Assembly: GCA_900208305.1 (NCBI GenBank)
Contig: OAPG01000011.1
Coordinates: 620,001-684,000 of the forward strand
DNA from: Melanopsichium pennsylvanicum
Taxonomy: Eukaryota > Basidiomycota > Ustilaginomycetes > Ustilaginales
Direction: 5' to 3'
Length of the DNA stretch: 64,000 nucleotides
The notes below the pieces were generated by a model. The model was not told the origin of the DNA and made no database searches. It saw only the letters and a program-made list of their open reading frames with translations. Of this stretch, positions 19,138 to 30,400 are shown piece after piece; position 1 is the stretch's first letter, and each line of letters starts with the position of its first letter. A program made the position numbers and the translations under genes.

Positions 19138-21274
19138 ATGGTATCTTCGCTCGATCGACAGCAGATGGGCCCTCAAATGTCTGGTTCCAATACACTCGTC
19201 AACCACCCCGACAGATACGACCATCCATCCATGCCACACCATCTCCCACAAGACCCTTACCAGAACGCTCCAGGTACGTCTTCTTTCCAACTCTGCTCGC
19301 CATCTACCTATTACATCATCGAACGATCTCTGACCAATCTTACTTTGTTGTATCTCTCTATTCGTCCACTGCTGCTTCTCCCTCCTTCCAATCCTCATAG
19401 GCTACCCTACCGCTCCATCCTACCCTCCGCGCGGCGTTCCTGGCCGCCCGCCTCCGGGCATGCACCATCACCGACCACCTTCGCCTCCTCCAATGTCGCA
19501 TCGCGATCCGCGTGCCGCCATGGGTCCACCCGGCCCAAACGGCCCTCCTCCGCTCGGCATGATGGGAATGCCACCCAACGACCGCTACGGTGTGCCACCT
19601 TACCGACCCAGTCCTAGACCCGCCCCACATCCGCCATCGCCTTCCTGGCAGAATCAGCAACTTTACCAGGGTCCTTTACCGCCCGGCGCACCTTCTCTCC
19701 CACCCCACCTTCACCAGCCTGTTTACAACAACATGCCGCCTCAACATCGAGGCTCTCCGCACATGGCCCCTCACATGCCTCTTCCGCCAACTCATCACGC
19801 CGGTGGTCCTCTTCTTCCACCTCACAATGTTGCTGGCGGACCTGCTAGCTCCATCTCCGAGTCCCATGCCAAGCACCTCGCATCACCAGCTTCCACCAGC
19901 CGCAAATCGCCTAAACCCTCCGGCAAGATCAGTCGCAAGGAAAAGAAGGACAAGGATGCAGTCGCCGGTGCCTCCACCGCTATGGTCAAAAACGCAAGCA
20001 CGGAGACTAGCGCTTCCAAGCGCGCGGCTACAAAGGCTGACAAGGCAGCCGCGGCTGCTGCAGCCAGCGCGGCCAACAATGCTTCTTCTGCCGCAAACGC
20101 TGTTGTCGCCTCACAACCAGATACCAGCGCAGCATCTGCTGGAGGTGCACCAGCGGAGAGCAAAAAGGACAAGAAGCGCAAAGAAGTCATCGACCGGATC
20201 CATCGCATACATTTCGAGACCATCGAGAACTGCGAGAGCTTGTATCAAGAACTCTATCACGCACTCACCTCATCCTATGCCACGCTTCTTTCCAACCCAG
20301 CAAGGTCAAGGCACTATACACTCGAGCTCACGCGACTCACACTCCAACGCGACGCTGGCTTACGAGAGACCGCACTGCTTCATGCTCACCAACTTGAGTC
20401 GGCGCGACTCGCCTACGAAAATGAGAAGCACAAGGTGGACGAGGAAGCACGCCTGGCCAAGCGCGGTGCTCGTGAGAAACTTCTCGCTGTGGTCGAGGCC
20501 ACGAAGAAACGCTTGCAAGAAGAGAAGGAAGGAGGAGATGTAGCCGTCGACGCCTTCTTTGACAGCGCTCAGCGACCACACACCACACGAAAGTTGCGCA
20601 ACAAGGCGACAGCCAGCAGAAGAGGTGGAGCTGGTGGTGTCGATGATGAGGATAGCGATGGACCCAACTCGGTCTCTCGTGGTGGAAACGGCAACGGCAA
20701 CGGCGCTGCATGGGGACTCGGCATTGCCAGCGGTTTGCAGGAGCTCATCGCGCTTTCCGGCTTCGGTCGCGACGAAGTTGGTGGAGCAGGACGACTCGGC
20801 CTCACTTCTGGATTCGATCTCGGCGGTCTCGGTCTGTCATTTGGCGGTGGTGGAGATCTTCTTTCTGGAGCTGGAATGGGTGACAGCAGCTACATGGGTG
20901 GCGGAGGACGTAATCTCACCGTCATCGGCGGTGCTAACGGTACAGTCGGAGGCGTGAAAGGGAACAACAAGAAGAAAGGTGCTTCCAAAGCGGCAGCTGC
21001 AGCTGCAGCTGCAGCCTCTGCGGCGGCCGCACGTGAAGCTTCAGCTACCGGTGGTGACGATGATGATTCGAACAGTAGGTTGGCAGCAGCAGCGGCCGCC
21101 GCAGCAGCGGCCGCCGCAGCTGCCGCTGCTGCCGTAGTGACTACGTCCGGAGGAAGATTGAGATGGGATGCAGGAAAGTCGTTGAATCAGTTGACGGCGG
21201 CGAAGGACTTTGAAGTTGAATCGGATCTGATCAACATTCGAAAGACAAATGGAAAGAGGGCACGACGCAAGTAG
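19138..21274 (+). CDS. Sds3-like protein, probable Rpd3L histone deacetylase subunit
   Basis: Two exons, 19138-19273 and 19401-21274, give 669 residues. The 127-bp intron (GTACGT donor, CATAG acceptor) keeps frame. Residues 1-150 are Pro/His-rich. A lysine-rich patch follows, then an Ala-rich stretch. A coiled-coil domain at about 300-440 has the Sds3/Dep1/BRMS1 layout: a helix starting near F-E-T-I-E-N-C-E, a long E-rich helix with R-E-K-L-L and R-L-Q-E-E-K-E, and the basic R-K-L-R-N-K close. Gly-rich and polyalanine runs (21085-21132) come before a conserved-looking C-terminus. Sds3 stabilises the Sin3-Rpd3 large complex in the nucleus. The assignment rests on the coiled coil only; Dep1 is the alternative within the same family. 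Confidence 0.6.
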
Positions 21275-22930
21275 ATGCGGAAAGGCACGAGATGTACGTT
21301 TTAGTAGCTGTATTCTCGGTTGAGTCTCTGTGCGATACCTTGTTCGGAAAGCTGGTTTGTATAGTGATCTTGTGCGTGATCTGAAGCGGCTGTGCTTGTC
21401 GGGGTGGAGAATTGGTGCAGATGGTGATGAAAGACACATTGGGCAGATAGCGATGAATGTGCATGTGTCTTGATTCAGTCTACTATGTCCACGAATCGTT
21501 CTCGTGGCTGCACCCGATGAAACATGGATCGGGGTGGTTGGAGTGGTTGGACAGGGTCGGAGCTGTCGGGAATTTGACCGATGAACTTGCTCACTCAGCG
21601 CGTTTGTCAGTAATTTGAACCGATCTTGTGGCTGACTTTTTGAACTCGGGCAGTGGTGCCCCCACGTCGTTGGCCAGTGTCTGTGTTTCCATGGAAATCA
21701 AACCCGTCGGCAAATTCGGAGTCTCTGTCCGAAATTCCAAAGCCGCCTTGCCGTTCCCACATGATCGCCTCTCATCCGAATGCTAGACTGTACTTTCATA
21801 TATGCTAAGCATGATGCCTATGTTGCCGATTGAATTCGCTACCTTGTATAGTAGAAGAAGGATTATCTAGTGTCAAAGGAGACGGTAGACTGTCATTGAC
21901 GATGATCTCGAGATTAGCTCGAGGTTGGGACTAAACTGTTTTTCCACAAACGCCGAGTCACCCAAACTGCAGTGCGTTACCCGCAACGAATTAAAGATAT
22001 AAAAAAACCGAAGACAGAAAACGGTAGATGAGCTTGGATGAATGAAACTGCAATTTCTCCTCATGAACAAACCAACTAGGAAAAGAGTCCAAGCGACTAT
22101 GTTATACGAGGGCTGTCCTTCGAGAGGAGTTGACGGCCCAAATTCAGGGAAATCATTTTGTTCTTGCCGTGGCACCACAAAATCGAGAAAAGATGACTTT
22201 AATCTCGTATGTGTCTATGTGTGTGGTAAAGCGAGCAAATGCCTAACTCCTTTATCAGACAAAGGTATGTACCGTCGTTTTGACCGGACTTTTTATTATT
22301 ATTTCACAATGCGGTCGATGCCGCTTCCTCATAGGCCCAAGTCGATGCCGAACAACGAGTGAATATCTGCAGTCGGGCAGAGCCGATGCAATAAAACATG
22401 ACATTGCTGGGGTTGCCACTGTCTTGCAAGAACAATCTTTGAACGGAGCAAGCCCGTGTGACATTTGTGATGAGAACAGGGCGGCGGTTAAAACTGACAT
22501 TTTCCATAAAAGTGATTCCGTTGCAGGCAGACAAGGCAAAAGCCGAAATTATGTTCAACGCTCGACGCACGACGTTGCCGATCCTGCACAATCATTGCCG
22601 CGGCGAACCCATAAATTCGTCAGACATTCTCTTTCTAAGCAAAGGAACGACTAACGTATACAATTCACTTGAACAGCTTAACTCAACTCAACTCAACACA
22701 GCACAGCACAGCACAGCATCACCGGCAAGGGTCCCTCAAACATTTGACCGGTTTCTCCACTTTACGCCGTCGGCGGTTCCTTTTGCTTTGGTAGTCACAG
22801 TGTACATGCATGAGTGTGTTGACGAATTCGTGTACACCCTACTCGCAAACTTTGAATAGCGAATGTTGCCATACAAGACAGTTGTCGCGTATCAAAGATA
22901 GTATGAACGAGACGTGCGATTCTACACAGC
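21275..22930. other. Intergenic region downstream of the SDS3-like gene
   Basis: No gene is supported. Short direct repeats (AACTC and CACAG units) lie at about 22678-22720. Confidence 0.5.
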
Positions 22931-23179
22931 ATGGCATTCGCATTCGCTACTCTGAATCTTCTCCCGCCGGATGCTTCCACCGTGCTCCCTGAAAATGTGT
23001 CTTCCGCCATCGCCGCCCTCGTCGAGTCCTCGTCCCTTTGGCTTGTATGCACCCTCTCCCCCTCTTTCATTCAAATCCTTATCATATACATACAACTCAC
23101 ATTGTCATTCTTGGTTTTGCAGCCCGTCTCACCTGGTATGATCACCCTACTACAACACCATACGAGCATCGGCATCTAA
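22931..23179 (+). CDS. Possible small spliced gene or upstream ORF before the DHA2 transporter
   Basis: The ATG at 22931 opens a frame of 82 codons. A good intron (GTATGC donor after 23044, TTTGCAG acceptor ending 23122) would remove 78 bp in frame and leave a 56-residue peptide. If the intron is kept, the inserted residues are hydrophobic and could form a membrane helix. No family is recognised. It ends 92 bp before the transporter ATG, so it may instead be a regulatory upstream ORF in the transporter leader. Confidence 0.25.
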   Translation: MAFAFATLNLLPPDASTVLPENVSSAIAALVESSSLWLVCTLSPSFIQILIIYIQLTLSFLVLQPVSPGMITLLQHHTSIGI

Positions 23180-23271
23180 TTATCCGATACTTTTTCGCTC
23201 AGTGTGCTACCTTGGCTATTACAAAGCTCTCTCCATCATCAGTGTCTCAGTGGTCAACACTCTTCAACATA

Positions 23272-25368
23272 ATGGCACGCCCTGCAACTGATCCACAGCT
23301 CTCCTCGGCGCCGTCAACACAGCATGCTGCCTCAGCGCATTCAACCACCAGCACTGCTCATTCACCATCACCAGCAGCAGTATCACCAATACAGTCCTCG
23401 CAATCTTCGCCACTGCCCCCAGATTTGGTTTTTCAGTCAAGATCAACACCAGCCGATCGCAGCAGCACAGAACACTCTCAGTCATTGAACCACTCCAATC
23501 TCAATCACACTGACTCGAACGAAAATGTACGCCCCCGCTATCCAACTTCACATGATGACGACCACCACCACCATCACACGGACGTATACCACGATGGCAC
23601 CACCGCCGCACCAACACCCGAAACTGCCACCGAGCACAAGGTTAATTTGCAGGACCAGACCAACTTTCTCCCCAAAAAGCAAGTCATCCTCGTGTTTTCC
23701 GGTCTCTCTGCAGCACTGTTCGTCTCTTTGCTGGATCAGTCCATCATCAGTACTTCACTTTCGACCATCACCGAGTCCTTCCACGCTGGCAACCAATCCT
23801 CTTGGCTCTCCACCTCGTACCTCTTAACTTCCACCGCAGCAAGTCCTCTATACGGCAGATTCAGCGATATCTTTGGTCGCAAGGTCTGCATTATCTTTGC
23901 GCTCACTGGCTTCTTGATCGGAAGCGCACTTTGTGCGGCCGCCCAGTCCATCACACAGCTCATTGTCTTTCGTGCTTTTGCAGGCGCCTTTGGCGGTGGT
24001 ATCGTCTCGCTTGTGATGGTCGTTGTCGGTGATGTCGTCTCACTTAGAGAACGTGGTACCTACCAAGGTTTGTTGGGAGTGGTCGTGGCCATCTCCAACG
24101 CGGGAGGTCCACTTATTGGTGGTGCTCTCTCGTCAGTAAATTGGAGGTGGTGCTTCATCATCGCAATCCCCATCGGCCTAATTGCATTGACCAATGTCAT
24201 CATCCTTCTTCCGCTCAAAAAAGTTCAAGGAAGCGTCAAGAGCAAACTAGCCAAGATCGATTACCTCGGCACCGTACTGGTGCTCTCCGGCTCCGTTCTT
24301 CTACTCCTTGGTCTCAATTGGGGTGGACAACAGTACTCTTGGTCGAGCCCGCACGTTCTCGTCACCCTCATCCTCGGCATTGTCATTTTCATCGTCTTTG
24401 CCGCCGTCGAGGCACGTTTCGCAACACTGCCTTTGGTGCCCATGCGGCTCTTCAAGGTCGGCACAGTGTGCAGCGTGATGGTTCAAACCGTCTGCTCTGG
24501 TGGAATCTTCTATCTGCTTCTCTTCTTTGTGCCCCAATTTTCGCAGGTGATTAAGGGCTACTCGGGAGTCAAGGCAGGTGTAACTCTGATTCCACTCATG
24601 GTGGTTCAAGCGGTCACATCCACTGTGAGCGGCATCGTTGTTTCCAAGACTGGCAAGTACAAAGCCATCATCGTCATCGGTTTCGGCATTTTTTCGGTCG
24701 GAGTGGGTCTTCTGGGCTTACTCAAGCAGAATACAAGTATTGGTGAAATCATCGGCTTCCTTCTGCTGTCCGGTTTCGGTGCCGGAGGTACGCTACAAGT
24801 CACGTTGGTCGCAGCTCAGAATGCAGTCGATCGACGCGATCTGGCCGTGGTCACTTCGACGCGAAACTTTATGCGTCTGTTTGGAGGCACTCTTTGCCTC
24901 GCCATCAGCTATACCATTCTCAACAACACTGTGAATAGCCACGTCAAAGGCTTGCCTGCAGATGTGATTCGACAAGTGGTTAGAAACCCCAAACTTATCA
25001 CTGACGGTAGGTTCGACGCAGCCACGAGCGATCTGTTGCTGCAGGCCTACGTGCAGGCGTTCAGAAACGTGTTCAGATTTGGATTAGGATTGACGCTCCT
25101 CGCGTTCGTAGTGACGGTCTTGTTCACGAAGGAATACAGTCTGGATAGGAACGACGACGAGAAGAGGAAGGAGGAGGGCAAACAGTGGTATGCTGAAAAG
25201 AAGGAGAGAAAGCACGCCAAGAAGCATCTTGGTGAGCATAGCGAGATGCAGAGCGGGAGGCAGAGCCACGATTCACAAGCACATCAAGAAGCTGAGGCCG
25301 GAGTAACTACTACACAGCGAGAAGTGGACCTTGAAAAGGGTGCCGTCCCTGCCGCTATTGTACGCTGA
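23272..25368 (+). CDS. Major facilitator (DHA2, 14-TM) drug:H+ antiporter
   Basis: Single exon, 698 residues from the ATG at 23272; the frame is open further upstream but has no plausible start. Residues 1-130 are Ser/His-rich and cytosolic. Membrane segments start near residue 135. The loop after the second helix carries motif A (G-R-F-S-D-I-F-G-R-K, about 197). The fifth helix carries the antiporter motif C form N-A-G-G-P-L-I-G-G (about 274), and W-R-W-C-F follows as in DHA2 proteins. About fourteen hydrophobic segments are visible. The tail from about 620 is highly charged. DHA2 transporters export drugs, toxins or basic amino acids across the plasma or vacuolar membrane using the proton gradient. 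The substrate cannot be told from sequence, and no biosynthetic cluster surrounds it. Confidence 0.85.
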   Translation: MARPATDPQLSSAPSTQHAASAHSTTSTAHSPSPAAVSPIQSSQSSPLPPDLVFQSRSTPADRSSTEHSQSLNHSNLNHTDSNENVRPRYPTSHDDDHHHHHTDVYHDGTTAAPTPETATEHKVNLQDQTNFLPKKQVILVFSGLSAALFVSLLDQSIISTSLSTITESFHAGNQSSWLSTSYLLTSTAASPLYGRFSDIFGRKVCIIFALTGFLIGSALCAAAQSITQLIVFRAFAGAFGGGIVSLVMVVVGDVVSLRERGTYQGLLGVVVAISNAGGPLIGGALSSVNWRWCFIIAIPIGLIALTNVIILLPLKKVQGSVKSKLAKIDYLGTVLVLSGSVLLLLGLNWGGQQYSWSSPHVLVTLILGIVIFIVFAAVEARFATLPLVPMRLFKVGTVCSVMVQTVCSGGIFYLLLFFVPQFSQVIKGYSGVKAGVTLIPLMVVQAVTSTVSGIVVSKTGKYKAIIVIGFGIFSVGVGLLGLLKQNTSIGEIIGFLLLSGFGAGGTLQVTLVAAQNAVDRRDLAVVTSTRNFMRLFGGTLCLAISYTILNNTVNSHVKGLPADVIRQVVRNPKLITDGRFDAATSDLLLQAYVQAFRNVFRFGLGLTLLAFVVTVLFTKEYSLDRNDDEKRKEEGKQWYAEKKERKHAKKHLGEHSEMQSGRQSHDSQAHQEAEAGVTTTQREVDLEKGAVPAAIVR

Positions 25369-26002
25369 GATGGCACAGTAGAAAAAAAAAACGAAGGAAC
25401 TCATTTACAGACAGACCATTTTTCCCACACCGATTTTAACTGAGAGCAAACATGTATTTTTACTGTATATCATTGAACTTTGCAAATCATTCATAATCAT
25501 CAACAAAAGAAGTCGACGATTTGGACGAATCATCATCCAAAGACAGTAGATACAGTGCGTATAATATGGTAACGACTGACAGCTCGAGATGGAGCGACGC
25601 AACTGTCTCGCAGTAGTTCAAGGTGGGTGACGACCATGAGCATTGCAGGGGAAAGAGTCCAAAAAGTTGGTTTGTTACACAAAAAATTTTATGCAGGGAT
25701 TCTACCGCCGATTTTTGATTGTTAATTTCGAAAATATTAACAACTGCGATACTAATAATTTCGCGAGGGTCTCTGTGCTACGCGCCATCAAATGGCGGCC
25801 TTGTTTAAGCAGCGTGATCTTACAATACTGATGAGCAAACACAATCCAAGTCACTTTGGATCTCATACAGTATTTTACTACTATTTCTCCCCTCAACCAC
25901 TTCTCTTTCGTTTATCATTCACTCCTCCAAGATTCTCTGAACTTGTTCCTAATACCCTCGATAGTCGACAGCAACATCACCAAATAAACGCGACAGACAA
26001 AC
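25369..26002. other. Intergenic region
   Basis: AT-rich spacer with the 3' end of the transporter gene on the left and, presumably, the promoter and leader of the 26003 gene on the right. No gene seen. Confidence 0.5.
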
Positions 26003-26371
26003 ATGATTACGGATATTATCCTCCTTCTATTCCTCCTATCTCTCATTGGAGGAATTTTACTCTTCGTATCCTATGCTTCTTCCACGTCAAAGAACACATC
26101 CACCACCGGTAGTGCTGCATCGAAATCTTCCTCTGCTGCCGGCACCAACGCCGCATCAGGTTCGAGTACCGGCGTTACTAAACTCGGAGGAGGAACAGCA
26201 AGTTTCGATTGGGACAAGAACGAGTTCAGACTCAAAACCAACCTCAGACCCGTAACTCAAGAGGAGTTGCTAGAGAATGCCGATCGTCACGGAAGAGATG
26301 GCGGGAGGTTCGTGACTCAACACGCAGAGAGTTTTCGATTTGGTCAGAAATATCCTTCCTCGTCCTCCTAA
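26003..26371 (+). CDS. Small single-pass membrane protein, function unknown
   Basis: Single exon, 122 residues. Residues about 4-25 are a strong hydrophobic helix (I-L-L-L-F-L-L-S-L-I-G-G-I-L-L-F) with almost no residues before it, so it is a signal anchor. A Ser/Ala/Thr-rich linker follows (28-65). The last half is charged and compact (F-D-W-D-K-N-E-F ... R-P-V-T-Q-E-E-L-L), ending in a serine run. No family is recognised. A cytosolic domain tethered to the ER or another membrane is the simplest reading. The initiator context (AAAC before ATG) is good for a fungal gene. Confidence 0.6.
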   Translation: MITDIILLLFLLSLIGGILLFVSYASSTSKNTSTTGSAASKSSSAAGTNAASGSSTGVTKLGGGTASFDWDKNEFRLKTNLRPVTQEELLENADRHGRDGGRFVTQHAESFRFGQKYPSSSS

Positions 26372-27409
26372 TCCCGTTCGACTTGACGATCGAGAAGGAG
26401 GTTGGTCGCATTGAACTTTGCAGTTGTAGGAGATGCACATATTTGAGTTCAGAAGCCGTACACTAGCCAAGGTGTTTAGAATGTAACTTCAAGAGCGGCA
26501 ACAGATCAGGCTCGATGGATGGATGAGCGCCGAGACAAGTTCACGGCTTCGTACTGCGCATTTCTTGCTTGGAATGGAAGACCAATTTCCTATCAGCTTC
26601 AAATCCACCTCTGCTTTCATCTGCGTTGGCGCTCCAGCATGAACCAAATTTCGTCAAGTCTGTAGTCATTCCTCCGGTGAACAATCAAGCCAGCAAGACT
26701 GGAAAGGTTCCGCGATTCGGTCCGCAAACAGCATTTCTCCAAGCGGCCCGGGAGATGCACTCTTTGACATGGTTGATATCATACTCGCTAACTTTGAAGA
26801 TCCTTCAACCCTGCCGCGTACAATCTTTCGCAGAGCTCAGCACTAACCGCTTGCCACCGTCTCAATGGATTGACGCTTCCGACCTTCCAGCCGAATATCC
26901 GAAACGGAGTAGATCAAGGCTAAGTTTTTGCTGCACAATTGACGCTTCTAGCAAAACAAGAAAAGAATTAAAAAAAGATGGCTAGGTTTGGGATGGATCG
27001 GATCCAGATCGAACATTCCATCTTGTACAGCTTTGTGTCGACCATGCAATATCAATTGCTACTCGTTGAATTAGTTGGATCGACGCCCTTCGAAAAAGCG
27101 TAGCTCTCACCTGTCGCATTAGTATGAGGGTCTCAGCTCCTTACACTCAAATTATGCTCGTAATTGAGCTCTGCCGTAAATGACACCGGCGTCAATGGCT
27201 CGGAATAGACCACAATAAAAAAAACACAATTGCAACTTAACTTAGGCCAAGTCCATTCACAAGTTTAGTGCAGTGCAGTGTGACACAAACATTCAAAAGC
27301 TTGAAACAAAATAAGAAAATCAATCTGATGAGAAATGTTGCCGTCTTTGTTCAACATAGTAAATAATACAATTCGGCATATTCTGAGCAAATGGGGGGTA
27401 ATTTCAACT
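26372..27409. other. Intergenic region downstream of RAD2
   Basis: No gene supported. An open stretch at 26569-26985 lacks any family feature and is judged accidental. Confidence 0.45.
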
Positions 27410-30400
27410 TTATCTGGCAGGTGTTGTTGACCTTGCCGAACTAGCAGTGGAGCTACTACTGCGTCTACTACCTCGCGCTCTTAGAGTGGCCGCATCCACA
27501 CTGGCACTTCGACTCGGGGGCAGAGTATGCACATCATCCAGCGACATGTTGCGTGCTGCATCAAGGTTGGCACGCGTGCCCCTTCCTCTACCACCTCGCC
27601 TTGCAGTACCTCTTGATTTTGATGTAGCTTTTGTTGCTGCTCGTCCATTCCTACCCCTACCTCGACAGTGGATGGCGCTATTGTTAGCAGCGCCGGTACA
27701 TGTACGAGAGGCTTTAGTTTCACGTCGAGAAGCAAGATCGTCTTCGGAAGAGCTCAAGGAGGATGCGGACGAGGAAAGATTTTGCTCATTTTCTGCCAAG
27801 GTTGACACCTTCTTTGTGCGAGATTTGCGAGTGTTGACTGACTTCTTACGTTTCCCTACAACGTTTTGGCCATGTTTCGCGCTGGGATCGGTCCCCTCAA
27901 GTGCTTCAATCGCAGCATCCAGTTCGGCCCGTCTAGCTTCCACATTCATTACCTCAGCTTGCCCTTCATCCCTCCTCACCACAGGCCGCTTTTTGCCCAT
28001 CTCTTTGCCCAACATCTCTTCACTCACCATTGGCGTTATCATCCTTGCGCTCACCACTTGTACTTGATCTTCACTACCACTGCTGCTCGAATTGTCGTTC
28101 TTGCCCTCCCTCTTTCTCTGTGCATTCGTGGTCTTTGCTTTGTTCGCAGATCTGAACCCATTAATGACTTCTTGCAACCTATTGCTGCCGTAGCTGACTT
28201 TCTTCCTACCGGCGTAGATGCCTGTGCCTGCAGAAGTATCAAAGAATCCATTCCGGTCCAGCGTGGTTTGGTTGCCGCGCGCTCGATTCCTTGCATTTTG
28301 ACGCTCGATGATGGGCAAAAGATATTGATCCGTCTTGGACACGGGCCAGTGGAGATATTCACCCAAGAATGTGCGCACACTGTCCAGATCCGGCAAGCCC
28401 CATGCAAAAGGCTCATCGCTTTCATCCACTGCGGGAGAGTAGTAGGCATCCAACACCGCTGGTTCGGGCCAAGAGGATTCCAAGTGAACTTTGTTGCGCA
28501 AATTCCTCTTGATCCTGCGCATAGTCTTGCCCCTCGTATGTTCTTCTGTGTCTTTACCCATCTGAACTATCTGCCACCAATCTCTGAATTTCAACAGTCC
28601 ATCTTCGCCCGGGAACAACGCAAGGAGTTCCATTGCAACCACGGGTCCTACGCCTGCTAAACCTTCGGTGTAGTCACTGCCAAGGTAGTACGCAAGGCGG
28701 ACGAGCTTCTCGCGATCCAGTCCGAGCTCTCGCTGCATATCGGACAGCAGAAAGCATTCCACAATCTTGTTGTTGTTGAACATGTTCTTATAAATTCTCG
28801 TACCGCCAAAGAGGAACACATCGCTGTCGTCAGTGATGATCCCATCAACAAGACGACGCGAGACGAGTTCTGCACACTGCGCTTCCGCTTCCATCGGTGC
28901 GGTGATATAGGGCAGTCCAAAAAGGCGTAGCATCATCTGGATCTCCTGTGCCATTTGTTTGGTAATGTCCTCCTCACTTCTGCGTGAGTTAGCGAATTCT
29001 GCACGGAGAGCGTTGACTTCAGATTCCACCTCACGTTGTACGTCCAAAAGGGAGCGGCCCTTGGTGGCCGAGAGAAAGGCCACAAATTCGTTTTGATCAT
29101 CATGGAGATTGTCGTCGGACGAATCGGAGAGGGCGTCCAGTTCCTCTGCCGTAGGAAGAGGGAAGCCATCCGCTCCAATGACGACTGGTTCAGGGGAGGG
29201 GGAGGGGGTTGGCGACCATTCCATAGGGGTTTTTTGCCTGCTTTGAGGGGCTTCGGGGGGAGGGGAAGGGCGTGTGACTTGCATTGGCGGTAAAGAAGAT
29301 ATGGGCTCGGCAACTGCTGAAGGAACGTTGTCTAGGGCAGCAGGATCCGGAGAGGCGCCGCGCTCCGTGACACCAAGACCCTGTGCAGCGGAGGCGCCCC
29401 CTTCTGGAGCGCAGAGAGATAGTGCCATGCCAGGCTCATCAGGCTCCCAAGGCGCTTGTGCCGCGGTTGCCAGATCAGCTGCAGCGACCACAGGTTCGAC
29501 CTCGGTGGATACTTCGTTTCGCTCCGTGTGTGGTAGGGCCGTTGGTGTTGCTGGTTTGGGCGGTTCTGTTGGAGGAATGGCAGGTGCTGCAATGGGTGTG
29601 GATATGGCAGTCTGCATATTGCGCTGCTCATCGCTGAATTTCGTTGAGGATCGGACTACCTCAAATTCATCGTCGTCACCACCAGATCCGTCTGCATCGA
29701 TGTCGATCGCAATCTGCCGATTGACCTCTTCGGGCGTGGGCGGCAGCTCTTCTTGCGCTGGCGCTCCCGGTGTAGAGGATTTTGGCGGGAGGTCAGCAAG
29801 CTCCAGCCGCTGTTGAGAAGCTGATCTCAGCGGCGGTCCCATCCGACTTGTTTCAGCAGGTCGAGGCTGTGTCTCCGTCACTTGATATTTTCTGGGGGCA
29901 GTCATCTGCTCGCTCTTTCCGGGAGAAGCTTCTGGCTGGGCAATCGGCGTCGGCTTGTCGTGCAAGTTGCTGCTCGATGTAGAGCGACGCGCGGCACGAA
30001 GACTTCCAGCAAGACTCTTGCGCGGAGGTGGCTTAGCTGCGTCGCCATTGTGCTTGTTATCGCGGCCGAAAAGGAGTGCCAATTCTTGCTTGCGATCAGG
30101 CCTTCCCACAGGTGTGTCATTGATGCATGTTGGATCCTGCAGCGCGGCTGATTCAATCTCCTGCAGCATAGGCGGTGCTTCAAGCTGGACATCCTCGAAA
30201 TCGTCCTCGTCCATTTCGGGATCGCCACCAGCAATCGTGTCAGCTGACTCTGGCGCTGAGGGAGAACGATCAAGCAAGCCATTGCTGGCGAGAGTTTGTG
30301 GGTCACGTTGTCGGTGAGACATGGTGTCATGGAGTGAGATTGGCTCGCCGCTACGATGTGCGAGCTTTATCCCTCGCAATGGCCCTGAGTGCTTGGTCAA

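Noticed and set aside
23038..23271. N-terminal extension of the DHA2 transporter
   Set aside because: It overlaps the short ORF intron and shows no transporter features; the ATG at 23272 is better placed.
26569..26985. 138-residue open frame
   Set aside because: No domain, no codon pattern like its neighbours and no splice or start context support.
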